From Helicobacter vulpis (GTDB lineage Bacteria > Campylobacterota > Campylobacteria > Campylobacterales > Helicobacteraceae), in assembly GCF_003660395.1 (NCBI RefSeq), contig NZ_QXQT01000001.1, positions 62,001 to 126,000 on the forward strand: a stretch of 64,000 bases of DNA, read 5' to 3'. The translations under genes and the position numbers were made by a program. Shown here in pieces: positions 1 through 8,788 of this stretch. Position 1 is the stretch's first letter. Each line of letters begins with the position of its first letter. The notes under the pieces were generated by a model, which worked only from the letters and a program-made list of their open reading frames with translations, had not been told where the DNA came from and searched no databases.

Positions 1-142
1 AACGCATAAGCACATGGGTGTGCCCCCCACACACTTCCATGATGGATAGAGGAAGTCTTGAAGCAGGCAGTTGAGAAATTAGGGTGTTGATCTGCTTGGC
101 AAACCCAAGGATTATTTCTTTTTGTCTAAAGATTTCAAACAT
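1..142 (-). CDS. hypD: HypD, hydrogenase maturation protein (N-terminal part, cut by window edge)
   Basis: Only the first 47 codons lie in the window. The reading frame starts at an ATG at 142 and contains the HypD signature MEVCGGHTH, whose Cys belongs to the conserved HypD active centre. HypD works with HypC as the scaffold on which the Fe(CN)2CO group of [NiFe]-hydrogenase is built. Its start overlaps the hypC stop by 8 bases, so the two are probably translationally coupled in a hypB-hypC-hypD operon read leftwards. The identity is firm from the motif and from its neighbours. Confidence 0.9.
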   Translation of the reverse strand, partial: MFEIFRQKEIILGFAKQINTLISQLPASRLPLSIMEVCGGHTHVLMR

Positions 143-362
143 CCACGCCTTCAATCATCTGGGCATAGAGTTTCAAGGATTCTAGAGCGTCCTGTTTGTC
201 AATCTTGCCCATCACAAAACCCACATGCAAGAGCACGAAATCCCCGACATGCACCTCTTCGTGCATCAGATCCAAACTCGCCTCTCTTTGTACGCCCATT
301 GTCTCTAGCACCGCCATATTGCCCTTAATTGCGATCACTTTAGAAGGGATGGCTAAACACAA
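135..362 (-). CDS. hypC: HypC, hydrogenase maturation chaperone
   Basis: A 75-residue protein starting MCLAIPSKV, the diagnostic HypC/HupF amino terminus. Cys2 is the residue known to bind iron and the hydrogenase large-subunit precursor. The length is normal for the family. It sits 9 bases downstream of hypB and overlaps hypD, giving the usual hyp operon order. It shuttles the Fe(CN)2CO moiety between HypD and the hydrogenase large subunit in the cytoplasm. Gastric helicobacters use a H2-uptake hydrogenase as an energy source. Confidence 0.95.
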   Translation of the reverse strand: MCLAIPSKVIAIKGNMAVLETMGVQREASLDLMHEEVHVGDFVLLHVGFVMGKIDKQDALESLKLYAQMIEGVDV

Positions 363-371
363 AAGACACCT

Positions 372-1109
372 CTAAAACACATGGGCAGATTGGTAGTTGC
401 GCGCCCTATTTTCTGCCAAGAAATCCTTAAAGGCACGCAGACTATGCGTATCTTTATGGCTAAGGGTAAAAATAGGCGTGTCGGGTTTGAGCCTATCCAT
501 GTCCTCTTGCACCTGAGAGAGGCGGAAGTTGAAGACTTCCATCAAATCTGCCTTGCTCACCACCACCGCGTCCGCGCACAAAAACATAGTGGGGTATTTA
601 AGCACCTTATCATCGCCCTCCGGGGTGGAGAGCATGACAATATTCATCGCCGCTCCCAAGTTATAGCTAGAAGGGCAAACCAAATTGCCCACATTTTCAA
701 TCACAAGATAATCGCTCTCTTGCAACGCGCCCTTGCTTTGCAAAATGTCATAAGCTCCCTCAATCATGGCCGCTTCTAAGTGGCAGGCTTCACCTGTGGT
801 GATCTGCTGGGCCTGCACCCCTTTTTTGAGCAGTCTATCTGCATCGCGATTAGTTTGCAAGTCCCCCTCAATGACGCAAAACTTAAAATCTTCAAAACCG
901 GCCAGATTTTCCAAGAGCGTGGTTTTACCACTGCCTGGAGAACTCATGAAATTGAGCACATATAGCCCATCGGCTTGGTAGCGTTTTTTCATCTCCAAGG
1001 CTTTTAAGTCGTTCTTGCTCAAAATCCTTTCCACGACTCGCACATCCTTTTGACTCAAGTTAGGATTGTTCTGTAGAGATTGGGTTCGTGTAGATACTTT
1101 TTCTTGCAT
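372..1109 (-). CDS. hypB: HypB, nickel-binding GTPase for hydrogenase/urease maturation
   Basis: A 245-residue SIMIBI-class GTPase. The P-loop SSPGSGKTT lies at about residues 56-64. A Cys-His pair (ACHLEA) and a later Cys (VCPSSY) form the expected metal site in the G domain. The amino terminus has no His-rich nickel-storage stretch, as in H. pylori HypB. HypB inserts nickel into [NiFe]-hydrogenase together with HypA; in H. pylori it also supports urease activation. AAGGAG precedes the start at the usual spacing. It is first in the hypB-hypC-hypD operon in this window. Confidence 0.95.
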   Translation of the reverse strand: MQEKVSTRTQSLQNNPNLSQKDVRVVERILSKNDLKALEMKKRYQADGLYVLNFMSSPGSGKTTLLENLAGFEDFKFCVIEGDLQTNRDADRLLKKGVQAQQITTGEACHLEAAMIEGAYDILQSKGALQESDYLVIENVGNLVCPSSYNLGAAMNIVMLSTPEGDDKVLKYPTMFLCADAVVVSKADLMEVFNFRLSQVQEDMDRLKPDTPIFTLSHKDTHSLRAFKDFLAENRARNYQSAHVF

Positions 1110-1166
1110 GCACTCTCCTTAAGCGTAATATTAAAGGGCTATGCTAACATAAAAGGTTTAACACCA

Positions 1167-2501
1167 TTACATCCACTCTAAGATTTTAGACACTTCTGTA
1201 ACCGCGTAGCAGATGATGGGCGTGGAGAGGGCGGGCTTTTTAGGCACAATGGCTTTTAAAAAGCCGTAATTTTCCATTTCTTTAATGCGCATGTTGATGT
1301 CTGGCACTTCTTGTACAGAACCAGTTAAGCTCACCTCTCCGATGAAGGCGGTTTTATTGCTAATGGGGCGCTCTCGCAAACTAGAGAGAATGCTCGCCAC
1401 GACCGCCAAGTCCGCACTCGTCTCGCTAATTTTAATCCCTCCTGAAACATTGATAAAGACATCGTAGCGATTCAAAGGGATTTCTAATTTCTTTTCTAAT
1501 AGAGCTAAAAGCATGTGTAGACGATTGGTATCAAAGCTGGTGGCTAGACGTTTGGGATTGTGCAAATTGCTTTCGCACACCAAAGCTTGAATCTCTAAGA
1601 TCAAGGCTCTAGACCCCTCCAAGACTACACTTAACGCGCTTCCTGCCAAACTTTCTTTTTGGGAGAAAAAGAGTTTTGAAGCCTCCTTAGCGCTCACCAA
1701 ACCCTCATGACGCATTTCAAAAATCCCCACCTCGCTAGTGGCCCCAAAGCGATTTTTAAAACTGCGTAAAATGCGCAATTCTTTACTAGGATCGCCCTCA
1801 AAGTACAGCACACTATCTACCATGTGCTCTAACACTCTAGGGCCTGCAATAGACCCCTCTTTGGTGATGTGTCCGATGATAAAAATGGCGAGCTGTTTGG
1901 CTTTGGCCAAACGCATGAGCTCAAAAGTGCTTTCGCGCACCTGTGAGATAGACCCCGGAGCCGCCCCGATATGATTAGAATAGAGGGTTTGAATCGAGTC
2001 AATCACGCATAAACTATAGCTTTGATCGCCCAAATGGGCTTTGATTTGTTCTAAATCGATGCTATTGAGTACAAACAAATGATCTTGCAAACAACCCAAG
2101 CGCGCGGCACGCAAATAAATTTGCCCCGCGCTCTCTTCCCCACTCACATACAACACTCGCTTACCCTCTTTAGCCAATCCTCCTGCGACTTTTAAAAGCA
2201 AAGTGGACTTTCCCACTCCCGGACTGCCCCCCACTAAATACAAGCCCCCGGGCACAACCCCCCCTCCCAAGACAATATCTAATTCTCTTTGTGTGGAACT
2301 AAAATAGTAGATATTTTCATGGGCAACTTGGGTGATGGGCACTAAGGCACTTTGGGACGCGCTAGGAATTTCTTTGGTTTGTACCATCGAGCGCACTTCT
2401 ATAAAACTTTCCCAACTCTGGCAATTGCTACACCTGCCCAGCCATTTAGGGCTGCTAAACCCGCAATGTTGGCACTCAAAGACGCGCGCGCGTTTAGCCA
2501 T
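1167..2501 (-). CDS. radA: RadA, DNA recombination/repair ATPase
   Basis: About 444 residues. It has an amino-terminal C4 zinc finger (CQHC...CSNC), a RecA-like ATPase core with Walker [11 protein letters not shown], the RadA-specific KNRFG motif, and a Lon-protease-like carboxy-terminal domain. RadA is a helicase that extends D-loops and promotes branch migration in recombination. I chose ATG 2501 ([13 protein letters not shown]) over the in-frame ATG nine bases upstream because family members start MAK. This start overlaps the ftsY stop by 8 bases (ATGGCTAA), so the gene is probably coupled to ftsY. Confidence 0.93.
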   Translation of the reverse strand: MAKRARVFECQHCGFSSPKWLGRCSNCQSWESFIEVRSMVQTKEIPSASQSALVPITQVAHENIYYFSSTQRELDIVLGGGVVPGGLYLVGGSPGVGKSTLLLKVAGGLAKEGKRVLYVSGEESAGQIYLRAARLGCLQDHLFVLNSIDLEQIKAHLGDQSYSLCVIDSIQTLYSNHIGAAPGSISQVRESTFELMRLAKAKQLAIFIIGHITKEGSIAGPRVLEHMVDSVLYFEGDPSKELRILRSFKNRFGATSEVGIFEMRHEGLVSAKEASKLFFSQKESLAGSALSVVLEGSRALILEIQALVCESNLHNPKRLATSFDTNRLHMLLALLEKKLEIPLNRYDVFINVSGGIKISETSADLAVVASILSSLRERPISNKTAFIGEVSLTGSVQEVPDINMRIKEMENYGFLKAIVPKKPALSTPIICYAVTEVSKILEWM

Positions 2502-3366
2502 AGATGGCATCTAGTAAATTTTTCACGTAAGCCTGTTCGTCAAAGGGCACTAAATCTGCAGCCTTCTCCCCCAAACCCAAGTGAATGATGGGCAATTGCA
2601 ATTCATAGAGAATACTCAGAATACACCCCCCTTTACTTGTACCATCTAATTTAGTTACGATCACACCATCCAATTGCAAGCTCTCATGAAACACTCTGGC
2701 TTGCTCTAGGGCTGCGCTGCCCTGCGTGCCATCCAAGATTAAGAACTTATAGTAGGGCGCACCATCGAGGGCCTTACTACAAACCTTGCTGATTTTTATC
2801 AATTCGTTTTTGAGATTGGTTTGGTTGTGTAACCGCCCGGCTGTGTCAATGAGGATACGATCCACCCCGCGCGCAAGCCCCGCTTGAATCGTGTTATAGG
2901 CCAGCGCGCTAGGGTCGCTACCAGGGGCTGCGCTAATCACTTCTAAGCCTAATTTTTCCCCCCATAATTGCAATTGTTTGGTGGCTGCCGCTCTAAAGGT
3001 GTCCCCCGCGCCTAAGATCACACTTTGCTTTTGCTCCAGGTACTGCTGGGCAAGTTTGGCAATGGTGGTGGTTTTGCCTGCGCCATTGACACCCACGATC
3101 AACTCCACAAGGGGTTTGCTTTCTATGCTTTTCAAGCTTACTTGATCGTAATAGCTCTCTTTACGTAAAAAACGCACTAAGGCGACTTCTAAATGGTTGC
3201 GTTTGACTTGTGCGGGCAAGTGTTCTAGCAAACTCTCCACCAAGTCGTATTGCACATCAAAGGCGATTAAAATCTCTTCTAACTCCTCTTTACCAAAGAC
3301 AACATGCTTATTTTTCAGTAAAGAAGCGACATTCTCTATAGTCTTTTTGAAAAAATTGAACACCAC
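2494..3366 (-). CDS. ftsY: FtsY, signal recognition particle receptor
   Basis: 290 residues, a compact FtsY made up essentially of the NG domain. It shows G1 [10 protein letters not shown]3 DTAGRLHNQ and G4 [10 protein letters not shown]. The acidic A domain of E. coli FtsY is absent, leaving a short amphipathic N-terminus ([13 protein letters not shown]) for membrane contact. It docks SRP-ribosome complexes at the inner membrane. The start is a GTG directly after the upstream lipoprotein gene's stop (TAAGTG), with AAAGG as a plausible ribosome-binding site inside the end of that gene. Confidence 0.95.
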   Translation of the reverse strand: MVFNFFKKTIENVASLLKNKHVVFGKEELEEILIAFDVQYDLVESLLEHLPAQVKRNHLEVALVRFLRKESYYDQVSLKSIESKPLVELIVGVNGAGKTTTIAKLAQQYLEQKQSVILGAGDTFRAAATKQLQLWGEKLGLEVISAAPGSDPSALAYNTIQAGLARGVDRILIDTAGRLHNQTNLKNELIKISKVCSKALDGAPYYKFLILDGTQGSAALEQARVFHESLQLDGVIVTKLDGTSKGGCILSILYELQLPIIHLGLGEKAADLVPFDEQAYVKNLLDAIYG

Positions 3367-3927
3367 TTACCTTTGTAGCAAGTCTTGAATATCTTTAGTC
3401 AGCATTTCCTCTACAATTGCCCCGCGGTAACTCTGTTGCAACACACCCTCCTTATTGTATAGCAAAAAGTAGGGCATTTTCCACGTGTCAGTTTGTAAGA
3501 ACACGCTCAAGCTAGAGAGATCCGTGATGGGATTGAGTAGAGTGAACTTAGGGGTATAGGCCTTGACATAGTGCTGGACTTGCTTAGGCGCGTAGGGCCT
3601 ATCTAACACCCCCACAAAACGCACGGTCTTAAACGAGCTAGCTAGGTGATTAAGTAAGGCGCTGTAGGGCACAAACTTAGGCTCTAAGCCCAAAAACGCC
3701 AATAGCACGGGTGCATTGGGCGCGGGCTGGATTTTTAACCCCCCTGGTGTGCGCTCAAAACGCATGCTCTGTGAGTTTTGATCAGAAAACTCCCATGTCT
3801 TGGGGAGATTAGGGGCAGGGGCGGTACTCTCTTGAGATACTTGATTCTGCGTGTCTTTATGTTTGCGATCCGAACAGCCTGTTAGAAGCAATAAGCCTAT
3901 CAAAAGCCAGCCACATCTTAGAGCCAC
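3367..3927 (-). CDS. Lipoprotein with thioredoxin-like fold but no CXXC
   Basis: 186 residues starting from a GTG that overlaps the rdxA stop by 10 bases. A signal sequence ends in a lipobox LLTGC at about residue 18, so it should be a lipoprotein facing the periplasm. The rest resembles TlpA/thioredoxin-like proteins in layout (a strand such as PVLLAFLG, then helix, and a late MPYFLLYNKEG strand). However, there is no Cys after the lipobox, so a redox role is unlikely. Family assignment is by overall pattern only. It sits between rdxA and ftsY, closely packed. Function unknown. Confidence 0.7.
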   Translation of the reverse strand: MALRCGWLLIGLLLLTGCSDRKHKDTQNQVSQESTAPAPNLPKTWEFSDQNSQSMRFERTPGGLKIQPAPNAPVLLAFLGLEPKFVPYSALLNHLASSFKTVRFVGVLDRPYAPKQVQHYVKAYTPKFTLLNPITDLSSLSVFLQTDTWKMPYFLLYNKEGVLQQSYRGAIVEEMLTKDIQDLLQR

Positions 3928-4547
3928 TTGATCGCGCTCTCTTTAGACTTACGGGCCTTGCGCGTGATCTGCATAGCACTTTTGCCCATTGCGATCAAAC
4001 AGGCAATCTTGGGCGGATTACAATGGGCACGCAACACCTTGCCCACCCCCACTGGGTCAAACCCTCCGATAATGCAAGTGTCCACACCCAACAACGCCGC
4101 GCTCAGACACATCTGCCCCACAGCGATATAGCATTGCTCTTTGAGATAAGCATCGATGAGCACCCCATCGCCCTGCAAGCGATCTTTAAACAAAGAAGCC
4201 ACCCCATTCACCACGCGATCGCGATACTCAGGTTTGCAAAACCCGCTCAAATACCCCGCATTGATCGCGCTAGAGTGCATATAACCCACCACGACCAGCG
4301 CGCTAGCGTCATGGATCATTTGGTCGTTATAATAGACATGGGGCAGGAGCTGGTTTTTACGCGCGCCTCTCAAGACTAAAAACTCCCATGGCTGGGTGTT
4401 ATAAGAACTGGGGGCTAGCCTGCCTGCTTCCAAAATTGTTTCTAATAACTCTTTAGGGAGATGGTATTTAGAATCAAATTTCTTAGCAGAAAAACGGCGG
4501 TGCAACAAAGTATGTACCGTATCTAAACTCAAAAACGCGCGATCCAT
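3918..4547 (-). CDS. rdxA: RdxA, oxygen-insensitive NAD(P)H nitroreductase
   Basis: 209 residues, nearly the length of H. pylori RdxA. It carries the family hallmarks LAPSSYNTQPWEF near residue 50, the block EQCYIAVGQMCL, then CIIGGFDP and a terminal RKSKESAIKWL, all as remembered for H. pylori RdxA rather than FrxA. It is an FMN-dependent cytosolic nitroreductase. In H. pylori it activates metronidazole, and its loss gives resistance. The reading frame is intact. A strong TATAAT element and a GAAGGAG ribosome-binding site lie upstream. Confidence 0.93.
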   Translation of the reverse strand: MDRAFLSLDTVHTLLHRRFSAKKFDSKYHLPKELLETILEAGRLAPSSYNTQPWEFLVLRGARKNQLLPHVYYNDQMIHDASALVVVGYMHSSAINAGYLSGFCKPEYRDRVVNGVASLFKDRLQGDGVLIDAYLKEQCYIAVGQMCLSAALLGVDTCIIGGFDPVGVGKVLRAHCNPPKIACLIAMGKSAMQITRKARKSKESAIKWL

Positions 4548-4573
4548 AAAAGCTCCTTCAAATATAAAGGCGC

Positions 4574-4579
4574 ATTATA
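4574..4579 (-). promoter_or_regulatory. -10 element for rdxA
   Basis: A perfect TATAAT on the minus strand, 27 bases before the rdxA ATG, with GAAGGAG in between. Helicobacter vegetative promoters are recognised mainly by the -10 box, so no -35 was required. It probably drives rdxA and the lipoprotein-ftsY-radA genes that overlap behind it. Confidence 0.6.
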
Positions 4580-4684
4580 ATACAAAAAGGCAAATTCTAA
4601 CCCCCACAACTCCCCCATTTGCCATATTCTTCTGCCATGCGCTGCTTGATCTAGGCAAGTCATTTCATGGCTTCTTGATGGAGC

Positions 4685-5836
4685 TTAGGGCTCTTGCACG
4701 AATCGTAACCCCCACACCACCCCCAGCAAGGCTATAGCAAAATGCCCCACCACGACATAACCCACGGGCATTAGGGCTAGTTCAACACTACTCAAGGCTA
4801 AAACCCCCACGGAGGCCAATCTAGAAACACTGGATTTTAAAGAGATCAAAGAAGAAATTTTCTCAGCAGAGACACCAAGGGAAAAATGGTAGTCCACATA
4901 GTAGCCAACCCATGTGAACACCCCCACCACCACGGCATATAAGAGAATGTATACGAGGGGCAGGGGGCTTAAAAGCCCTATAAGTACAGGCAAGAGCCCC
5001 AATAGCCACCATAATTTTTGCCCCTGTGCTGTGTGAACGGGGATGAAATGCACCAAGACTCCCAAAATCTGAAAACCCACATAGAAGTAAAACAAATGCG
5101 CTGAATCGATGTTTTGAGCTAAGAAATACGCCTGCCAAAGTTGGAAATGAGTTTGGAAAAACACTTGCAACACTAAGCTGCAGATCATCAGATTTTTTAA
5201 TTGGGGCTTATGGCGTAACTCCATAAAACCCTCTTGGACATGTCTTTTTAAAAGCGCCAAGCTTTTGCTATGCGCCAAGCCCTCCCTCTCTATAAACCCC
5301 AGCCCCACCACTGCGATACACAAGCCCAACAAGAGCAAGGCCACCACATACATAGAAGCCCCATAGCGTACATAAAGAAACGATCCTAACACACTCCCCA
5401 CAACCATGCCCAAAAAACTCAGCTGTCTCCCCGTGGCGATAAATTTAGAGAGATTGGCCTTTTGTGTTTTGATGGCATTGGTCAGGCTAGCGTCTATCGT
5501 GCCCGAATCTAGCGCGCTGGCTAGCCCATAGAGCCCCCAAGCCACAAGCATCCAAAAAAAGCCCTCGCATAGCCACACAAGGCTAAAACTCAAGAGCAAC
5601 ACCAATTTAGAGCCAATGAAGAGGAACTTGCGCCGCATTAAGTCGGCTAAAACCCCGCTGGGGTATTCTGCCAACAACACCGCCATGCTATAGATCGCCT
5701 GTACCCACATAATTTGGGCCAAAGAGAGCCCCTTAGCCAAGAGCAAGGGGGTCAAAATCGCATGGGGTAACGCCTGCGCGCTCACAGCCAAGAAATTAGC
5801 CACATAGTAGATGAAAATATTGCGTTTTAGGGGCAT
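4685..5836 (-). CDS. MFS transporter
   Basis: 383 residues with about twelve hydrophobic segments. The family signature loop between TM2 and TM3 is visible (YPSGVLADLMRRKFL), marking it as a major facilitator. The substrate cannot be told from sequence. It starts 20 bases downstream of tRNA-Pro on the same strand with no evident promoter in between, so it may be read from the tRNA transcript. No strong ribosome-binding site is visible before the ATG. Confidence 0.85.
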   Translation of the reverse strand: MPLKRNIFIYYVANFLAVSAQALPHAILTPLLLAKGLSLAQIMWVQAIYSMAVLLAEYPSGVLADLMRRKFLFIGSKLVLLLSFSLVWLCEGFFWMLVAWGLYGLASALDSGTIDASLTNAIKTQKANLSKFIATGRQLSFLGMVVGSVLGSFLYVRYGASMYVVALLLLGLCIAVVGLGFIEREGLAHSKSLALLKRHVQEGFMELRHKPQLKNLMICSLVLQVFFQTHFQLWQAYFLAQNIDSAHLFYFYVGFQILGVLVHFIPVHTAQGQKLWWLLGLLPVLIGLLSPLPLVYILLYAVVVGVFTWVGYYVDYHFSLGVSAEKISSLISLKSSVSRLASVGVLALSSVELALMPVGYVVVGHFAIALLGVVWGLRFVQEP

Positions 5837-5856
5837 AAGAGGTCTTTAAAAGGGCA

Positions 5857-5934
5857 TGGTCGGAGTAGCGGGATTCAAACCCACGACCTCACCCACCCCA
5901 AGGGTGCGCGCTAATCAGGCTGCGCCATACTCCG
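5857..5934 (-). tRNA. tRNA-Pro (anticodon GGG)
   Basis: On the minus strand the acceptor arm CGGAGTA pairs with TACTCCG, followed by A and an encoded CCA. The D-arm is GCGC...GCGC, the anticodon stem CACCC/GGGTG encloses loop TTGGGGT (anticodon GGG), and the T-arm is GTGGG TTTGAAT CCCGC. All four arms fold perfectly. Confidence 0.96.
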
Positions 5935-5999
5935 TTCCCAAAAAGTCGCATTCTACCCCCATGCCCATTAATTTTAACTTAAAGCCAACACGCAAGTGT

Positions 6000-6005
6000 T
6001 ATAAT
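6000..6005 (+). promoter_or_regulatory. -10 element for modA-modB
   Basis: TATAAT 29 bases before the modA ATG, followed by a TTGGAGGAA ribosome-binding site. It lies in the gap between the divergent tRNA-Pro and modA. Confidence 0.6.
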
Positions 6006-6034
6006 GCCCTTGAGTCAAGTTTGGAGGAAATACC

Positions 6035-6777
6035 ATGTTCACTTCTTTAGCACGCGCGCTGGGGCTGGTTTGCTTGTTGCTAGTCTTTGGGCTTGCGCAT
6101 GAGTTTAGAGAAATCCATGTCGCTGGAGCGGCCAATCTCACAAAGGCGTTACAAGCCCTGCAAAAAGCCTTTTTGAAACACCACCCAGATGCCAAGGTGC
6201 GTTTGAGTTTTGGCTCTTCGGGCAAGTTGTATAACCAAATCCATCAGGCGCGCCCTTTGATCTCTTCGTGAGCGCGGATAAAAAACGCCCCCTACGCTTG
6301 CTAGAGGATAGAATCACCCCCTACTCTGTGAAGGTTTATGCCAAGGGGGTATTGGTGTTGTGGAGCAAGACGCGTCCTGTACCTTCTTTGGACGTATTGC
6401 AAGGCGCGTTTGAGCATTTGGCCATCGCTAACCCCGCTCTAGCCCCCTATGGCAAAGCCAGTTTGGAAGTGTTAGACAAACTCCACCTTAAGGACAAACT
6501 TAAGGGCAAAATAATACTGGGCAATTCCATTGCCCAAGCTAACCAATATGTCGCCAGCGGGGGAGCACAATTGGGCTTTAGCGCGCTCTCTTTGATGGAT
6601 CGCGCCGATGTGAAGCATTACTACATCATCCCCAAGCAATACTATAGCCCCATAGAACAGGCACTAGTACTCACCAATGAAGGGGGCAAAAAACCCCTAG
6701 CTAAGGCCTTTGAAAACTTTATTTTAGGAGCAGAGGGCAAAGCGATTTTGAAAGATTATGGCTATATCGTGGATTAG
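6035..6777 (+). pseudogene. modA: Molybdate-binding protein ModA, frameshifted
   Basis: Two abutting frames together encode one ModA. The first has a signal peptide, then VAGAANLTKALQALQKAF and FGSSGKLYNQIHQ, and then stops. The second continues with SADKKRPLRL through to the carboxy terminus. Adding one G to the GG at 6247-6248 restores QGAPFDLFVSAD, the classic ModA ligand-site sequence, so exactly one base is missing. ModA is the periplasmic receptor of the molybdate ABC importer. Its stop shares a base with the modB GTG start. Whether the frameshift is real or a base-call error cannot be decided here; the second half looks unblemished, which favours a recent change or an error. Confidence 0.85.
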
Positions 6778-7448
6778 TGGATTCTAGTTTTTTTACCACC
6801 CTCAAGCTCACCTTTGCGCTGGCTTTTTGCACTACTCTCATTTTATTCCCCATTGGCTTAGCTCTAGGTGCTTATTTAGCTCACAAAAAAGGCGCGTTAA
6901 AAACTTTACTAGAAACCCTCACATGGATGCCCCTAGTCCTGCCTCCTAGTGTGCTGGGTTTTTATCTCTTATGGACGTTCGCGCCCAGTAGCCCCCTAGG
7001 GGAATTTTTGCAAGAACATCTGCATCTGCGTCTAGCCTTTAGCTTTCAAGGGCTGGTACTAGGCAGTGTGATCTTTTCTCTACCCTTTATGGTCAACCCC
7101 ATCCAGCATGCCCTAGCCAACTTACCCCCCTCTCTCAAGCAAGCTAGCTATACACTGGGCAAGGGTAAACTCTCCACCTTTTTTAAGGTACTCTTACCCA
7201 ATATCAAACCCAGTCTATATTTAGCCATCACCACCACTTTTACCCATACTATCGGGGAGTTTGGGGTGGTGATCATGTTAGGCGGGGACATTGAAGGGCA
7301 AACGCGCGTAGCCAGCGTGGCGATCTTCATCGCCTCTGAAGCCAATGACAACGCGTTAGCCAACCAATACGCCCTAGTGCTCTCAGGGGTGAGCTTCGCC
7401 TTGCTCTTTGGCTTGCTTTGGTGGCAAAGACGCGCGCGCATGTTCTAA
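6777..7448 (+). CDS. modB: ModB, molybdate ABC transporter permease
   Basis: 223 residues with five to six hydrophobic segments and the ABC-permease EAA-type loop (QASYTLGKGKLSTFFKVLLP then IGEFGVVIMLGG). The length is normal for ModB. It starts at GTG overlapping the modA stop by one base. The ATPase gene modC/modD that follows in H. pylori is missing: the next gene is queH on the other strand, and its 3' end overlaps modB by 66 bases. The importer is therefore incomplete at this locus. Confidence 0.92.
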   Translation: MDSSFFTTLKLTFALAFCTTLILFPIGLALGAYLAHKKGALKTLLETLTWMPLVLPPSVLGFYLLWTFAPSSPLGEFLQEHLHLRLAFSFQGLVLGSVIFSLPFMVNPIQHALANLPPSLKQASYTLGKGKLSTFFKVLLPNIKPSLYLAITTTFTHTIGEFGVVIMLGGDIEGQTRVASVAIFIASEANDNALANQYALVLSGVSFALLFGLLWWQRRARMF

Positions 7449-8597
7449 TAGATAAAAATTTCTGTGTTCAAAACTTTGCGCTGTGATCTCTATGCTAATG
7501 GGCGCGTCTTTGAGCGTTTCTAAAGTGTCTAACACCACGATGGGCTGGGTACTCTCTACGCCTACAAGCCTTTCGCGTATGTAGAGCTCCTCCTCATAGC
7601 GCAGTTTCAAACCCGTTAAGGGTGTGGGCACTCTTGAGAGTAAAGTTGCCACACCCCTTGTGTCTAAAAAGAGTGTGTCGTCCTTGCAAGAAAGCCCCAC
7701 TTCTAACGCTATCTCTGGAATCTCTAGGTGGTGTTGTTTGGCCAGTAGACTCTGCGCAAAGGTGGGCTTAAGGGTGATAGTATGGATTTGTACATCTTTA
7801 AGAGTGGCTTTTTTGCCCATGGAGTGGTTTAAAATATAGCTAGAAAGAGGCACACCTCCCACACGCACCAGCGCGCCCAAGAGTATGTAAGCTTGGGTAC
7901 TGTGTTGCAATAAGGAATAATCTAGTCCGCGGGTTTCTAGGCGATCGCGCTGTTTAAAGAGCTCTAGACGATGTTGGATACTGGAGGGTTGGACCTGCCC
8001 ACTCAAGGGGCTAAGGAGTTCTATACAGGGTTTATTTTGGGCTTGCCTTTGGGCATTGAGGGCGAATTGACAGCCACAATAATTTTGGCGATAGAGCTTG
8101 TCGCGCTTGGCTAGGGCGTTTTGGCGCTCCACTCCTCCCTGTGCGCGCACATTGTGGTAAATAAAGCGCAGATCATAGCGCGCCCCAATAGCCTCTCCTT
8201 GTGCTTTCAAGATCGCCTGTTCTTTCATGGGGCTGGAGAGCAATGTCGTGCTAAAAGCCCCAATGCCCAGCATTAAAGCCATTTTTGCGCACGCCTCCAA
8301 GCGTACATCAAAGCAGACATTGCACCGCGCGCCCTTTTCGCGTTCTTGTTCTAAACCTTGAATCGCTTCTAACCATGCTTCTAGCGCATAATCCCCCTCA
8401 ATGAGCTCCATATGGAGCTTTTGGCAGGAACGGCGCACATCTGCTAAACGCAACAGATATTCTGCATGGGGGTGGATATTGGGGTTGTAAAAAAAGCCAC
8501 TAAATTGGGTGGCAGGGTAGAGCTTGCGCAGTTCTTGCAAAAAATAATGGCTATCCACAGAGCAACAGATATGTACCAGCATGCGATCACAAGTCAT
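7383..8597 (-). CDS. queH: QueH, epoxyqueuosine reductase (DUF208), with carboxy-terminal extension
   Basis: 404 residues. The first ~210 match the QueH family: adjacent cysteines HICCSVDS at residues 11-12, CNVC, and YCGCQFAL. These provide the Fe-S and metal ligands for reducing epoxyqueuosine to queuosine in tRNA. The following ~190 residues are an extension of unknown role. The last 22 codons lie antisense to the end of modB. The ATG overlaps the stop of the upstream 30-codon gene (ATGA). A later start at Met6 is also possible. Confidence 0.85.
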   Translation of the reverse strand: MTCDRMLVHICCSVDSHYFLQELRKLYPATQFSGFFYNPNIHPHAEYLLRLADVRRSCQKLHMELIEGDYALEAWLEAIQGLEQEREKGARCNVCFDVRLEACAKMALMLGIGAFSTTLLSSPMKEQAILKAQGEAIGARYDLRFIYHNVRAQGGVERQNALAKRDKLYRQNYCGCQFALNAQRQAQNKPCIELLSPLSGQVQPSSIQHRLELFKQRDRLETRGLDYSLLQHSTQAYILLGALVRVGGVPLSSYILNHSMGKKATLKDVQIHTITLKPTFAQSLLAKQHHLEIPEIALEVGLSCKDDTLFLDTRGVATLLSRVPTPLTGLKLRYEEELYIRERLVGVESTQPIVVLDTLETLKDAPISIEITAQSFEHRNFYLLEHARASLPPKQAKEQGEAHP

Positions 8598-8686
8598 TTT
8601 TTAAGCACCATGTACACATAGTAACCCACCCCTCCTAACAACACACCTATCAGAAAGATGAGTAAAAGATCGTCTAAAAGCCCCAT
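8594..8686 (-). CDS. Small single-span membrane protein (30 aa)
   Basis: A 30-residue ORF, MGLLDDLLLIFLIGVLLGGV followed by YYVYMVLKK without a gap other than one Gly. It has one transmembrane segment with an acidic N-side and a basic C-terminal end. AAGGGG sits seven bases before the ATG, and the stop overlaps the queH start as ATGA. The good ribosome-binding site, the coupling and the coherent membrane sequence support a real gene. I do not recognise a family. It may merely couple translation to queH. Confidence 0.6.
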   Translation of the reverse strand: MGLLDDLLLIFLIGVLLGGVGYYVYMVLKK

Positions 8687-8753
8687 CAACACCCCTTTGT
8701 ATTCCCCCCCATTATAGCCAAACTCTGCCTATTTATCTTTAGTGTATTTGCGC

Positions 8754-8759
8754 TACAAT
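8754..8759 (+). promoter_or_regulatory. -10 element for trpE
   Basis: TACAAT 29 bases before the trpE ATG, with AAAGAGGG as ribosome-binding site. No Trp-rich leader peptide or attenuator stem is visible in the short 5' region, so classical attenuation is not supported. Confidence 0.5.
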
Positions 8760-8788
8760 GTTGACACCATTCTTAAAGAGGGCCTAAA

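Noticed and set aside
4548-4684. Short minus-strand frames between rdxA and the MFS gene
   Set aside because: They are under 25 codons with no initiation signals; the region is explained by the rdxA promoter.
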